Shown here piece by piece: positions 1 through 6,707 of a stretch of DNA of 8,789 bases. The position numbers and the translations under genes were made by a program. Each line of letters opens with the position of its first letter. Position 1 is the stretch's first letter. This DNA is from an uncultured Porphyromonadaceae bacterium (lineage in GTDB: Bacteria; Bacteroidota; Bacteroidia; Bacteroidales; Paludibacteraceae): positions 1 to 8,789 of the forward strand of contig CALEJM010000311.1 of the NCBI GenBank assembly GCA_937898265.1. Reading direction: 5' to 3'. A model generated the notes under the pieces. That model was given only the letters and a program-made list of their open reading frames with translations, searched no databases and was not told the origin of the DNA.

Positions 1-175
1 CTTGTTGACCTTCGGTCTTCTTCTGTCGTGACTCGGCATAGTTGGAACAATCTCCACTCTGCTCTCGCTGCTCCATCAGTTCAATGACAACAGCAGCAGC
101 ACCAGCTCGTTCCTTATGTCCATAGTCACAGGATGCTCCAATCCAAACGTAGTATGTCGCAGCGTCTTGTGTCAT
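1..175 (-). CDS. Hypothetical protein, 3' end cut off by the window edge
   Basis: The start codon lies at 175-173 and overlaps the TGA of the upstream cysteine-rich gene as ATGA, so the two are probably translationally coupled. Fifty-eight codons are open up to the left edge, and the C-terminus is missing. The visible protein begins MTQDAATYYVWIGASCDYGH, followed by an alanine- and valine-rich stretch (residues about 24-30) and a charged, Gln/Glu-rich segment. The pattern hydrophobic strand - GASC - turn - GAAAVVI loosely resembles the first hairpin of an RNase H-type fold. The catalytic aspartate expected there is not evident, so this is only a suggestion. There is no signal peptide or membrane segment in the visible part. 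It sits last in a row of short-gapped minus-strand genes. I do not recognise the family firmly. Confidence 0.6.
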   Translation of the reverse strand, partial: MTQDAATYYVWIGASCDYGHKERAGAAAVVIELMEQREQSGDCSNYAESRQKKTEGQQ

Positions 176-333
176 TTGTTTTCCTGTGATCTCAAACAAT
201 GAGGAAGTTTGCCATGTTCACGATGGTGAGCCACGCAAGCGCAGCATTTGCCGTGGCGTGGACACTCTTTTGGACAAGTACACTCGAAGTAGTTTGTTTC
301 ACCTACTGTTGATGATCTATGTGGACAATTCAT
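172..333 (-). CDS. Small cysteine-rich protein (53 aa), DUF6485-like
   Basis: The ORF runs from ATG at 333-331 to TGA at 174-172. It encodes 53 residues with seven cysteines (3, 18, 20, 24, 30, 31, 33) in the first 33 positions and an eighth at 46. The order is C-x-C-x3-C, then HGKCCAC, then a His-rich stretch (HH, H, then LPHC). Cys/His spacing of this kind, ending in GKLPxC, matches small cytosolic Cys-rich proteins of anaerobes grouped as DUF6485, as far as I recall the family. Metal binding (zinc or an iron-sulfur centre) is inferred from the residues only. There is no signal peptide. It lies 37 bp downstream of the PAS-domain gene and overlaps the next gene by four bases, which supports co-transcription. 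No Shine-Dalgarno sequence is visible, as is usual in Bacteroidetes. Confidence 0.75.
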   Translation of the reverse strand: MNCPHRSSTVGETNYFECTCPKECPRHGKCCACVAHHREHGKLPHCLRSQENK

Positions 334-370
334 GTTCTTTAATTGTTTTCGTTATCTAAAAAATACTATC

Positions 371-721
371 TCATCCTTCTTCTTTATCTCTATTAAAAGT
401 AGGGTGAGTTTCAGGAATCTCGATGTCAAGCTCAATCAATCCGCTTAGTTCACCTCCTGGTTCCTTGAACCAAGGTGTGTGTTGAACGAAATAATGCTTG
501 CCATGACTGATGACCCCGTAGGAATTACTCATGCCTGTCTGCATCATCATTCGGATCTTCTCACCTGACTTAGGGCTATGGCAGTTGTAGAGATTCTTTC
601 CAATAACCTCACCATCACGTTGGCGAGCAACTGCATTCTGGTAAAGTACAATACCTTCCTTATCGCATACAATTGCTGCTATGTTGGGCACGTTTTCAAG
701 ATAGTCAAATGTCTGTTTCAT
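371..721 (-). CDS. Stand-alone PAS-domain protein
   Basis: The product has 116 residues, almost all one PAS fold: an N-terminal strand (IAAIVCDKEGIVLYQNAVA, residues 14-32), a helical region with GKNLYNCHSPKSGEKIRMMM (41-60), and C-terminal strands (KHYFVQHTPWF, then LSGLIELDIEI, 75-102). The NCHSPKSG segment closely resembles the NCHPPKS motif of PAS domains found at the C-terminus of DUF438 proteins (PAS_10 type), which suggests a related ligand or cofactor pocket. Cys47 and His48 are the obvious candidate ligands, but this is inference. No kinase, HTH or other output domain is attached and there is no membrane segment, so it is probably a soluble sensor acting on a partner. It starts 28 bp after the protease-like gene and precedes the Cys-rich gene by 37 bp. 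The TTGAGC just before the start is not a convincing Shine-Dalgarno. Confidence 0.85.
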   Translation of the reverse strand: MKQTFDYLENVPNIAAIVCDKEGIVLYQNAVARQRDGEVIGKNLYNCHSPKSGEKIRMMMQTGMSNSYGVISHGKHYFVQHTPWFKEPGGELSGLIELDIEIPETHPTFNRDKEEG

Positions 722-749
722 TGCTCAATGTTATTTTTGTTTGTATCGA

Positions 750-1529
750 TTATATCTTCTTGAAATCAAAGCATTTTTTACCTTTTCTATGTTTGAAATA
801 GACAGTTGAGCCAATGGCAAGAGCTATAGTTATGCCTCTGCCCACATTTGTAACCATATTCCCAGCAGCACCATAACCACCTTCGCCAACAGGGAATAGC
901 ATCCAAGCTACATCCATAAATGTGTGGAGCGCAATAGGAATCCATAGGCGATAGTTCCATTCTACATACATCCAGCTGTATAGTATTCCACCAGCACCGG
1001 TTACAAGAACTGCAATGAAAGTGGATATAATGTCGTGTCCTTGATATAAATGCGTAAGTCCGAAAAACAAAGATGTAATGAGTGATGCAGAAAGTAATCC
1101 CCAACGGCAATTACGAAACAACTGTCCGAAAAGGTATCCTCGGAAGAAAATTTCTTCACAAATGCCTGCCATAAAACTTACTCCTATTGCTTTCCAAGAA
1201 AATGTAAATTGCCCGAAAATGGCATTGACGATAAACATGGGTAATGTGAAAAGGAAACCAATGGCAACGCTTTGGATAATTCTTTTGTCGGATAATCCTA
1301 ATTCACCACATATTTTCGTTGGTTTATGCATAAGTAGCATAATGACTGACATGAATATGAAAGCTACAATCCATGTCCAGAGCATGCGAAAATCATTGTT
1401 GAAGATTTGTGGACGAGTAATAGAATACAACGAGTGTAGATTTCCATCAGATGAGGGAAATAAGTCAAGCATTGATCCAAAATAGAGTATCACCCCCAAC
1501 AGCATCAATAGATTTCTTCTAATGTACAT
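750..1529 (-). CDS. CPBP-family intramembrane glutamic protease (Abi/CAAX-type)
   Basis: The product is a 259-residue polytopic membrane protein. The family signature is complete: motif 1 EEIFFRG (residues 125-131, with Glu125, Glu126 and Arg130), motif 2 FGLTH (156-160, with His160), and motif 3 HTFMD (202-206, with His202 and Asp206). These correspond to the catalytic Glu and His residues of Rce1-type CAAX proteases and bacterial CPBP proteins. Hydrophobic segments are visible at about 6-22, 50-67, 86-108, 143-157, 168-186 and 230-245. In bacteria the family processes or modifies peptides, or gives self-immunity near bacteriocin loci; no peptide precursor is evident here, so the substrate is unknown. 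The gene follows the acetyltransferase by 21 bp and is AT-rich: line 1021-1080 holds only 21 G/C of 60. The C-terminus is Lys-rich and likely cytoplasmic. Confidence 0.92.
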   Translation of the reverse strand: MYIRRNLLMLLGVILYFGSMLDLFPSSDGNLHSLYSITRPQIFNNDFRMLWTWIVAFIFMSVIMLLMHKPTKICGELGLSDKRIIQSVAIGFLFTLPMFIVNAIFGQFTFSWKAIGVSFMAGICEEIFFRGYLFGQLFRNCRWGLLSASLITSLFFGLTHLYQGHDIISTFIAVLVTGAGGILYSWMYVEWNYRLWIPIALHTFMDVAWMLFPVGEGGYGAAGNMVTNVGRGITIALAIGSTVYFKHRKGKKCFDFKKI

Positions 1530-1550
1530 TTTAATTTTTTATTTGAAGGG

Positions 1551-2120
1551 TCACAATTCGGTATTCTTTATAAACTTCGCAGGTACACCACCTACGATTG
1601 TTCGTGGTGCAACATCTTTGGTAACTACTGCACCAGCTGCAACTATTGCTCCTTCACCAATGGTGACACCAGGGCAGATGGTTACGTTCGCTCCAAGCCA
1701 CACCTTATCTTTAATGCGTATTGGCTTGAATGTCATGTCACCACGATGCTCTGGATCGGGATTGTGGTTGATAGTACAGAGTGTGGCATTATGTCCAATC
1801 AGACAGTCATTGCCGATGAAAATGCCGCCTTGATCCTGGAACTTACAACCCATGTTGATGAATGTGCGTTCGCCAACCCAAGTGTTCTTACCGCAATCCG
1901 TACCAAAAGGAGGGAACATGCCAATGCTCTCTGGAATCTCATGACCCCAGAGTTCTGCAAGCAGTTTACGAAGTTCTGCTGGTTCATGATATTTGCCGTT
2001 TATCTCAGCTGTTATGCGAAGTGCCTGTTGCGACATTTCGTGCATAAGCAAGTGAGCCTCCGAGCCGTTCTCGACTGGAAGACCATCTGCCATGTGTTTT
2101 CTGAATTCGTCTATAGTCAT
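1551..2120 (-). CDS. Sugar O-acetyltransferase, maltose/galactoside (LacA/Maa) type
   Basis: The product has 189 residues, the usual length for this family. The N-terminal helical cap (about 1-60) matches the maltose/galactoside acetyltransferase N-terminal domain. From about residue 75 on come hexapeptide-repeat turns that form a left-handed beta-helix: IGNDCLIGHNA, VWLGANVTICPGVTIGEGAIVAAGAVVTKDV, ending VVGGVPAK-like (here IVGGVPAKFI). INMGCKFQDQGGIFIGND (88-105) is the conserved family segment, and His119 in TINHNP is the expected catalytic base. The enzyme transfers acetyl from acetyl-CoA to a sugar hydroxyl in the cytoplasm; the natural acceptor cannot be read from sequence. It starts 50 bp after DUF2461 and is followed by the CPBP gene at 21 bp. 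It is close to the point where base composition shifts. I give no symbol because lacA, maa and related acyltransferases cannot be separated here. Confidence 0.9.
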   Translation of the reverse strand: MTIDEFRKHMADGLPVENGSEAHLLMHEMSQQALRITAEINGKYHEPAELRKLLAELWGHEIPESIGMFPPFGTDCGKNTWVGERTFINMGCKFQDQGGIFIGNDCLIGHNATLCTINHNPDPEHRGDMTFKPIRIKDKVWLGANVTICPGVTIGEGAIVAAGAVVTKDVAPRTIVGGVPAKFIKNTEL

Positions 2121-2170
2121 AATCTGTATCTTGTTATTCGGGGGTCTCTCCCCAGGCCTCCATCGTCGTC

Positions 2171-2860
2171 CTATCTTCCCTCCTCGCGGGCGTAGTCGAC
2201 GGCGCGGTTGACGTAGTCGTTGAACGGTTTGGTGGTGCGGAAGAGTTCGGCCACACGCTTTGCCAGGTCGGGGGCAGTGATGAAGTCGTCGTCAACATCC
2301 ATCACGAGGCAGTAACTCTTCAGTCGCATGAAATCGGCGTAGGGAGCGGCGGCGTCAAACCCTTTCGGAACACGCTTCAGCGCCCCTTCCATATCCACGT
2401 GGAAGCCCTCGTGTGCCTTGTCGAGCACCTTCTCCTTGAACTCCTCCCAGCCGTCGCTGATGTCCTCGCGGAGAATCTTGATAGCCTCGGTGTCGTAGCA
2501 GTAGTTGCCCGATGCCAGCATGTGGGCCTCCGGGTAGCCTTGTTCGTCGCCAGTGCTCACGTGGAAGTAGTAGCCCGCATGCATCGACTTCTTGCCGCCT
2601 GGGGCAAGGAACACGCCGAAATGGGTCTTGTAGGGGCGTTTGTCGTGACTGAAGCGGGTATCGCGATAGATGCGGTAGGTGCAGTCCTTGAGCGTCAGTT
2701 TGGCAATAGCGGGGTCGAAAGCGCCCACCTCGGCAATCAGTTCCTCACAGAAGGCATGCCATTGAGTCAGAACCTGCTGATACCACTCCTTGTTGGCTGT
2801 AAACCACTCCTTATTGTTGTTCTGTGACAGTTCCCTCAGGAACCTCAATATCTCTTTCAT
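2171..2860 (-). CDS. DUF2461 (TIGR02453) family protein
   Basis: The product has 229 residues, about the normal size for DUF2461. The family hallmarks are present. The N-terminus LRELSQNNNKEWFTANKEWY resembles the usual FL..L..NN.KeWF...K. The core is YRIYRDTRFSHDKRPYKTHF (residues 62-81, rich in Arg, Asp and Lys), followed by HAGYYFHVS (94-102). The C-terminal part has LK.VPKGFD...P..DF.RLKSY (residues about 161-183), also typical. There is no signal peptide or membrane helix, so the protein is cytoplasmic. The family has no established biochemical role that I can cite; the run of basic residues around the core could bind a phosphorylated ligand, which is inference. The gene begins 39 bp after the transporter gene and ends in TAG, showing that TAG acts as a normal stop here. 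It is GC-rich (line 2221-2280 has 37 G/C of 60). Confidence 0.9.
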   Translation of the reverse strand: MKEILRFLRELSQNNNKEWFTANKEWYQQVLTQWHAFCEELIAEVGAFDPAIAKLTLKDCTYRIYRDTRFSHDKRPYKTHFGVFLAPGGKKSMHAGYYFHVSTGDEQGYPEAHMLASGNYCYDTEAIKILREDISDGWEEFKEKVLDKAHEGFHVDMEGALKRVPKGFDAAAPYADFMRLKSYCLVMDVDDDFITAPDLAKRVAELFRTTKPFNDYVNRAVDYAREEGR

Positions 2861-2899
2861 AGTGTACTTTTTTCTGAATTATTGAAAAACTACCCCTCC

Positions 2900-3796
2900 T
2901 TATAATGAGTCTTCCGACGGTTCGATATGGATGTTGATAACCATCTCGTCGCCGAAGGTCTCATGCAGCCTCTCCTCAATCCTCACCGTGATATCGTGTG
3001 CGAGGAGGATAGGCATCTGAGGGTCCACCACGACATGGAAATCGGCGATGCTGTAGGGTCCGCACTGACGCGACTTGATGTCGTGCACATCTCTCACACC
3101 CTCCACGGAGAGGGCGATGTCGGCAATCTGCTGCTCCGTCTCATCGGGCAGGGCAGCCTCTGTCAGTTCGCTCAGGGCAGGAATCATCATACGCACAGCC
3201 ACCACGGCGATGATCACGCTGATGACGATGCCCACCAAGGGGTCGAGCACGGTCCACTCGCCACCTAAGAAGATGGCGCCGCCGATGCCCAGGAGTGAGC
3301 CTACGGAGGAGAAGGCGTCGGTGCGATGATGCCAGGCATTGGCCACCACCACCTGACTCTTCAGTCGGCGTCCCACACGAACGGTCCATTGGTAAAGCAG
3401 TTCCTTGAAAGCGATGGAGACCACGGCAGCCCAGAGGGCGATATCGTCGGGAGCCGGCAGCACCTCACCGCTCATCACGGCATGCACCTTCTCCCAAGCC
3501 CCATGCGCCATCTTCACGCCCACCACGAGGAGCAGCAGGCTGACAGCCACCGTTGCCAGCGTCTCAAACTTACCGTGTCCGTAGTCGTGGTTATGATCTC
3601 TCCCGTGGGCAGAGATGCGGGCAAAGATCACCACGATGACATCGCTCACGAGGTCGGAGGCCGAGTGGACGGCATCGGCCACCATGGCGGCACTGCCACC
3701 CAACACACCCGCCAGAAACTTCACGACGGTGAGTATCGCGTTGCCCAATGCACCCCAAAGGGTGATGCGCTGTATTTCAGAGGTTCTGCTATCCAT
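2900..3796 (-). CDS. Cation diffusion facilitator (CDF) family transporter
   Basis: Using ATG 3796-3794, the protein has 298 residues. An in-frame ATG at 3871 would add 25 residues but lies upstream of the -7 element at 3820-3827, and MDSRTSEIQR is the better start. It has six likely membrane segments (about 11-34, 38-58, 79-98, 117-136, 163-178, 184-206) and a cytoplasmic C-terminal domain (about 208-298) of the ZT_dimer type. Site A reads His44-x3-Asp48 (HSASD) in helix 2 and His156-x3-Asp160 (HHRTD) in helix 5. This HD-HD set is usual for zinc-type CDF exporters, but metal specificity is inference. The His/Asp-rich loop HDYGHGKFE (70-78) is a family hallmark. The protein would use the proton gradient to export divalent metal across the inner membrane. 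It is first in the minus-strand row and divergent from the receptor. Confidence 0.93.
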   Translation of the reverse strand: MDSRTSEIQRITLWGALGNAILTVVKFLAGVLGGSAAMVADAVHSASDLVSDVIVVIFARISAHGRDHNHDYGHGKFETLATVAVSLLLLVVGVKMAHGAWEKVHAVMSGEVLPAPDDIALWAAVVSIAFKELLYQWTVRVGRRLKSQVVVANAWHHRTDAFSSVGSLLGIGGAIFLGGEWTVLDPLVGIVISVIIAVVAVRMMIPALSELTEAALPDETEQQIADIALSVEGVRDVHDIKSRQCGPYSIADFHVVVDPQMPILLAHDITVRIEERLHETFGDEMVINIHIEPSEDSL

Positions 3797-3819
3797 AGTC
3801 AGGGAAAAATAACGAGCTC

Positions 3820-3827
3820 CAAAATTA
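3820..3827 (-). promoter_or_regulatory. -7 promoter element for the CDF transporter gene
   Basis: On the minus strand this reads TAATTTTG, a perfect match to the Bacteroidetes -7 consensus TAnnTTTG. It would start transcription close to 3813-3815 and leave a 5' leader of under 20 nt before the ATG at 3796. No convincing -33 TTTG is seen at the usual spacing. The position supports the shorter start for the transporter. Confidence 0.5.
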
Positions 3828-3930
3828 CCAAAAAATCTATCACCACGCACTACAATATAAAGAAAAAACACACCTCGGCATTGTCATCATCTTGTAATAC
3901 TGCCGAAATCGCTTTGTCATACCCCCTCTC

Positions 3931-3938
3931 TACTTTTG
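3931..3938 (+). promoter_or_regulatory. -7 promoter element for the receptor-lipoprotein unit
   Basis: TACTTTTG matches the Bacteroidetes TAnnTTTG -7 consensus exactly and is followed by GCA, a typical start-site context. A TTTG lies at 3913-3916, but the 14-nt spacer is shorter than the usual 18-20, so the -33 half is weak. The leader to ATG 3968 would be about 25 nt. Confidence 0.6.
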
Positions 3939-3967
3939 CAGCGAATTTCAAAACCCAGTTGAACCTT

Positions 3968-6655
3968 ATGCAAAAGACAATCTATCTGCTCATCTGCCTC
4001 CTCAGCATCCACCTTGGTTTGCGAGCTGAGGTCGTAAAAGGCATCGTGATGGATGCCGAGACGGATGAGCCTCTTATTGGAGCTACCATATTGGCAGAAA
4101 ACGGCCATGGAGCAACCACAGACCTTGATGGGCGCTAGAAGCTAACGCTCCCTTCGGGCACTCATTCCCTCATCATACGCTATGTAGGCTACGAAAATCA
4201 AACCATAGAGGTAGACATCAAGGCATCTGTCGTGGTTGATATTCGACTCAAACCCGAGGTTCAGATGCTTCAGACCGCCGTGGTGGTTGGAACCGCTCTC
4301 CGCAATACAGAGGCGGCAGCCACCAAAGAGATGCAAGAGGCACATGTCACGATGACGGGCGTCAGCGAACAGCAAATCAGCAAGTCGCAAGACAAGAACG
4401 CAAGCGAGGTGATACGTCGTATTCCAGGCGTCAGCATCATCGACGAGAAATTTGTCATGGTGCGCGGACTCTCCCAGCGTTATAATAATGTATGGCTCAA
4501 TGGAGCTGCCGTTCCTTCCAGCGAAGCCGACCAACGCGCCTTCTCTTTTGACATCATACCATCGTCTCAACTTGACAATCTCAAAGTCATCAAATCGTCG
4601 GCACCCGAATATCCAGCCGATTTCTCAGGAGGCTTTATCCTCGTCAACACCAAAGACGTACCCTCGTCCAACTCCTGGGGCATCGGCATAAGCGGAGGCC
4701 TCAACACCGAGACACACTTCCGTCAGCGCCTCTTTGCACCGGGCAACAGCAAGCCTTTCGGCGGCATCGAAACCAACTGGCGAACACGTTCTGGCAAACC
4801 CATTGCCGACCTCGGCATCTCTGCCGACCTTGCCCACCGCTGGGTTACAGCCCAGGGCCATACCGTGGGACTTACGGGCAGCGTCAGCTACACAAACAGC
4901 TATCAAACGCTTCGTGAGATGGAGAACAACATGTTTGGTGCCTACGACGTTACCCACGACTGCTCCAACTATCTTCGTCGCACCACCGACCAGCAATACA
5001 ACAACAGCACCCGTCTGGGAGCGATGCTTGGACTCGTCTGGCTGCCCGTCAGCGGCAACCACCGCATCGAACTCAAGCAAATCTTCAACCGACTGACCAA
5101 AGACCGCTATACCTACCGTCGTGGCTACGATGCGCAGAGCGACTACATGGAGCAGGCGGAGTATTACTACCAAAGTCGCCTCACCTACAACCTCGGATTG
5201 AGTGGCAAGCATACCCTTGGCAGTCAGGACCACCTCAACTGGAATCTCGGCTATGCCTTTGCCAACCGTCATCTCCCCGATCGCAAACGCTATACCATCT
5301 ATCTGCAAGAATCGGGAGCTATGGAGATAGAAAATCTCAACGACCTCAACCGCGAACTCTCCCACCTCAACGAGCATATCCTCTCGGCATCAGTAAATTG
5401 GGAACATCGCTTCAAGATTCCCTCTTGGCAACCCTCGCTGCAGTTGGGCGGCTATGCCGAGCACCGTGGCAGAAGCTTCCAAACCCGCTTCTTCACCTAT
5501 GCGTGGCCCAATGGTCAGCTTCCACAGTCCCTGCGCGATATGGACCTCACCTCCGAACTCCTTACCACCGACCACTATGGCAATGATGGACTCTACCTCA
5601 TTGAGCAGGTTGATTGGAGCAACAACTACGACGCCCGAAGCACGCTGCTCAGCGGTTACCTCTCGCTCCACCTCCCTTTCTTGAACAATCGGCTTGAAGC
5701 TTATGGTGGCGTCCGTTTCGAGCATTCGCAGACCGAACTGGTGTCTCACACCCGTCGTCACGAGCCTTCGCCACTCTCCACCTATTATACCTACAACGAC
5801 TTCTTCCCCTCGCTCAACCTCATTGCCCACGCCACTCCCGAGCATCAACTGCGACTGGCTTACGGCAAGACAACCAACCGTCCTGAGTTCCGCGAACTCT
5901 CCTCCAGCGTCTATTACGATTTCGACCTCGCTTCCAATGTGCAAGGCAACCACAACCTCTTGCCAGCCTATATCCACAACATCGACCTCGGCTGGGAGTG
6001 GTATCCCCATCCGGGCGAAATCGTCAGCCTGTCGCTCTTCTATAAGCATTTCAGCCACCCTATCGAGTGGACCTATACCGTGGCTGGCGGCACCGACCTC
6101 ATCTACTCCTATCTCAATGCCGAGAGCGCCAACAACTTCGGCATTGAACTTGACCTCCGTCAGCAGCTTGACTTCCTCCGCCTCCCGGCCTTCTCCCTCT
6201 CGCTCAATGCGTCGTGGATACGCTCGAGGGTGCAGTTCCCCGAGGGTAGCAAGGAGACAGACCGACCTATGCAGGGGCAATCGCCTTATCTCGTCAACTT
6301 CGGACTCTTCTGGGACGGCAATCTTCAACAAGGTCATTGCAAAGGATGGTCGGCATCCATACTCTACAACACCATTGGCAAACGACTCATCGGCGTAGGC
6401 CGTAGCGTGGGCAGCGGTGTCACCGAGGTGCGTGTGCCCGACAGCTACGAGATGCCGCGACACCGTCTCGACGTCAACCTCAGCAAGCAGCTTGGCAACT
6501 TCAACCTCCGACTCTCCGTTCGCGACCTCATCGCACAGCCCGTGCGCTTCAAACAGTTCGAGCAGACCCCTTCCGGCATCGTAGAGCAGGTCACCCGCAG
6601 TTTCCGTCCCGGTCAGACCATTCTCTTGACCCTTTCTTACAAAATGGATAAATAA
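3968..6655 (+). CDS. TonB-dependent outer membrane receptor, interrupted by an in-frame amber codon
   Basis: From ATG 3968 the frame encodes a signal peptide (MQKTIYLLICLLSIHLGLRA, 1-20), then a carboxypeptidase-regulatory-like domain (VVKGIVMDAETDEPLIGATI, to about residue 90), a plug domain (about 100-230, including VRGLSQRYNNVWLNG at 165-179 and PADFSGGFILVNT at 216-228), and a long beta-barrel to residue 895 ending LLTLSYKMDK. A TAG at 4136-4138 (codon 57) interrupts the first domain. The same frame continues KLTLPSG and RYVGYE, both normal for this domain, so one gene is broken by a point change and no frameshift. The nearest usable downstream start (GTG 4232) would lack the signal peptide and most of the first domain. 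An intact protein would take up a bound ligand across the outer membrane using TonB energy. The substrate is unknown. It is followed by the lipoprotein gene at 52 bp. It could be a pseudogene, a recent mutation or a sequencing error. Confidence 0.92.
4136..4138 (+). other. In-frame amber (TAG) inside the receptor's N-terminal domain
   Basis: The reading is ...DLDGR-TAG-KLTLPSG.... In related domains an aromatic residue, often Tyr or Phe, normally follows DG(R/K/N). TAT or TAC to TAG is a single-base change, so the lost residue was probably Tyr. Other genes in the window end in TAG, TGA or TAA, so nothing suggests a changed genetic code. Confidence 0.85.
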
Positions 6656-6657
6656 AT

Positions 6658-6680
6658 AAAAAAAAGGAGGACAACCCTCC
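6658..6680 (-). terminator. Terminator-like hairpin facing the minus strand, between receptor and lipoprotein genes
   Basis: GGAGG (6666-6670) pairs with CCTCC (6676-6680) around a 5-nt loop, and eight A residues lie at 6658-6665. Read on the minus strand this is a short G/C stem followed by eight T residues, the form of an intrinsic terminator. On the plus strand there is no T-tract, so it should not stop the receptor-lipoprotein transcript, though the hairpin might affect its stability. The stem is only 5 bp. Confidence 0.35.
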
Positions 6681-6707
6681 ACAGATGTTTCACATAAACA
6701 ACAACAA

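Larger units (their letters stand above)
3797..3967. promoter_or_regulatory. Divergent intergenic region between transporter and receptor genes
   Basis: This 171-bp AT-rich spacer separates two divergently read genes and carries a perfect Bacteroidetes -7 element on each strand (listed separately). I saw no clear long inverted repeat that would serve as a shared operator. The two -7 elements are about 100 bp apart. Confidence 0.6.

Noticed and set aside
2141..2153. GGGG-TCTCT-CCCC hairpin between DUF2461 and the acetyltransferase gene
   Set aside because: It has only a 4-bp stem and no following T-tract on the minus strand, so it is too weak to call a terminator.
3797..3871. A longer N-terminus for the CDF transporter starting at 3871
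   Set aside because: The extra 25 residues are not typical of the family, and they would be encoded upstream of the perfect -7 element at 3820-3827.
3326..4138. A 270-codon plus-strand frame ending at the amber codon
   Set aside because: Its first two thirds are antisense to the transporter. Only the portion from ATG 3968, which has a signal peptide and follows the -7 element, is real.
4136..4138. TAG reassigned as a sense codon
   Set aside because: DUF2461 ends in TAG at its expected length, and only one in-frame TAG occurs in the receptor. A point mutation or sequencing error is simpler.
4625..5377. A 250-codon minus-strand open frame opposite the receptor barrel
   Set aside because: It is a shadow of receptor codon bias: a low-complexity Val/Ala/Glu-rich product with no domain.
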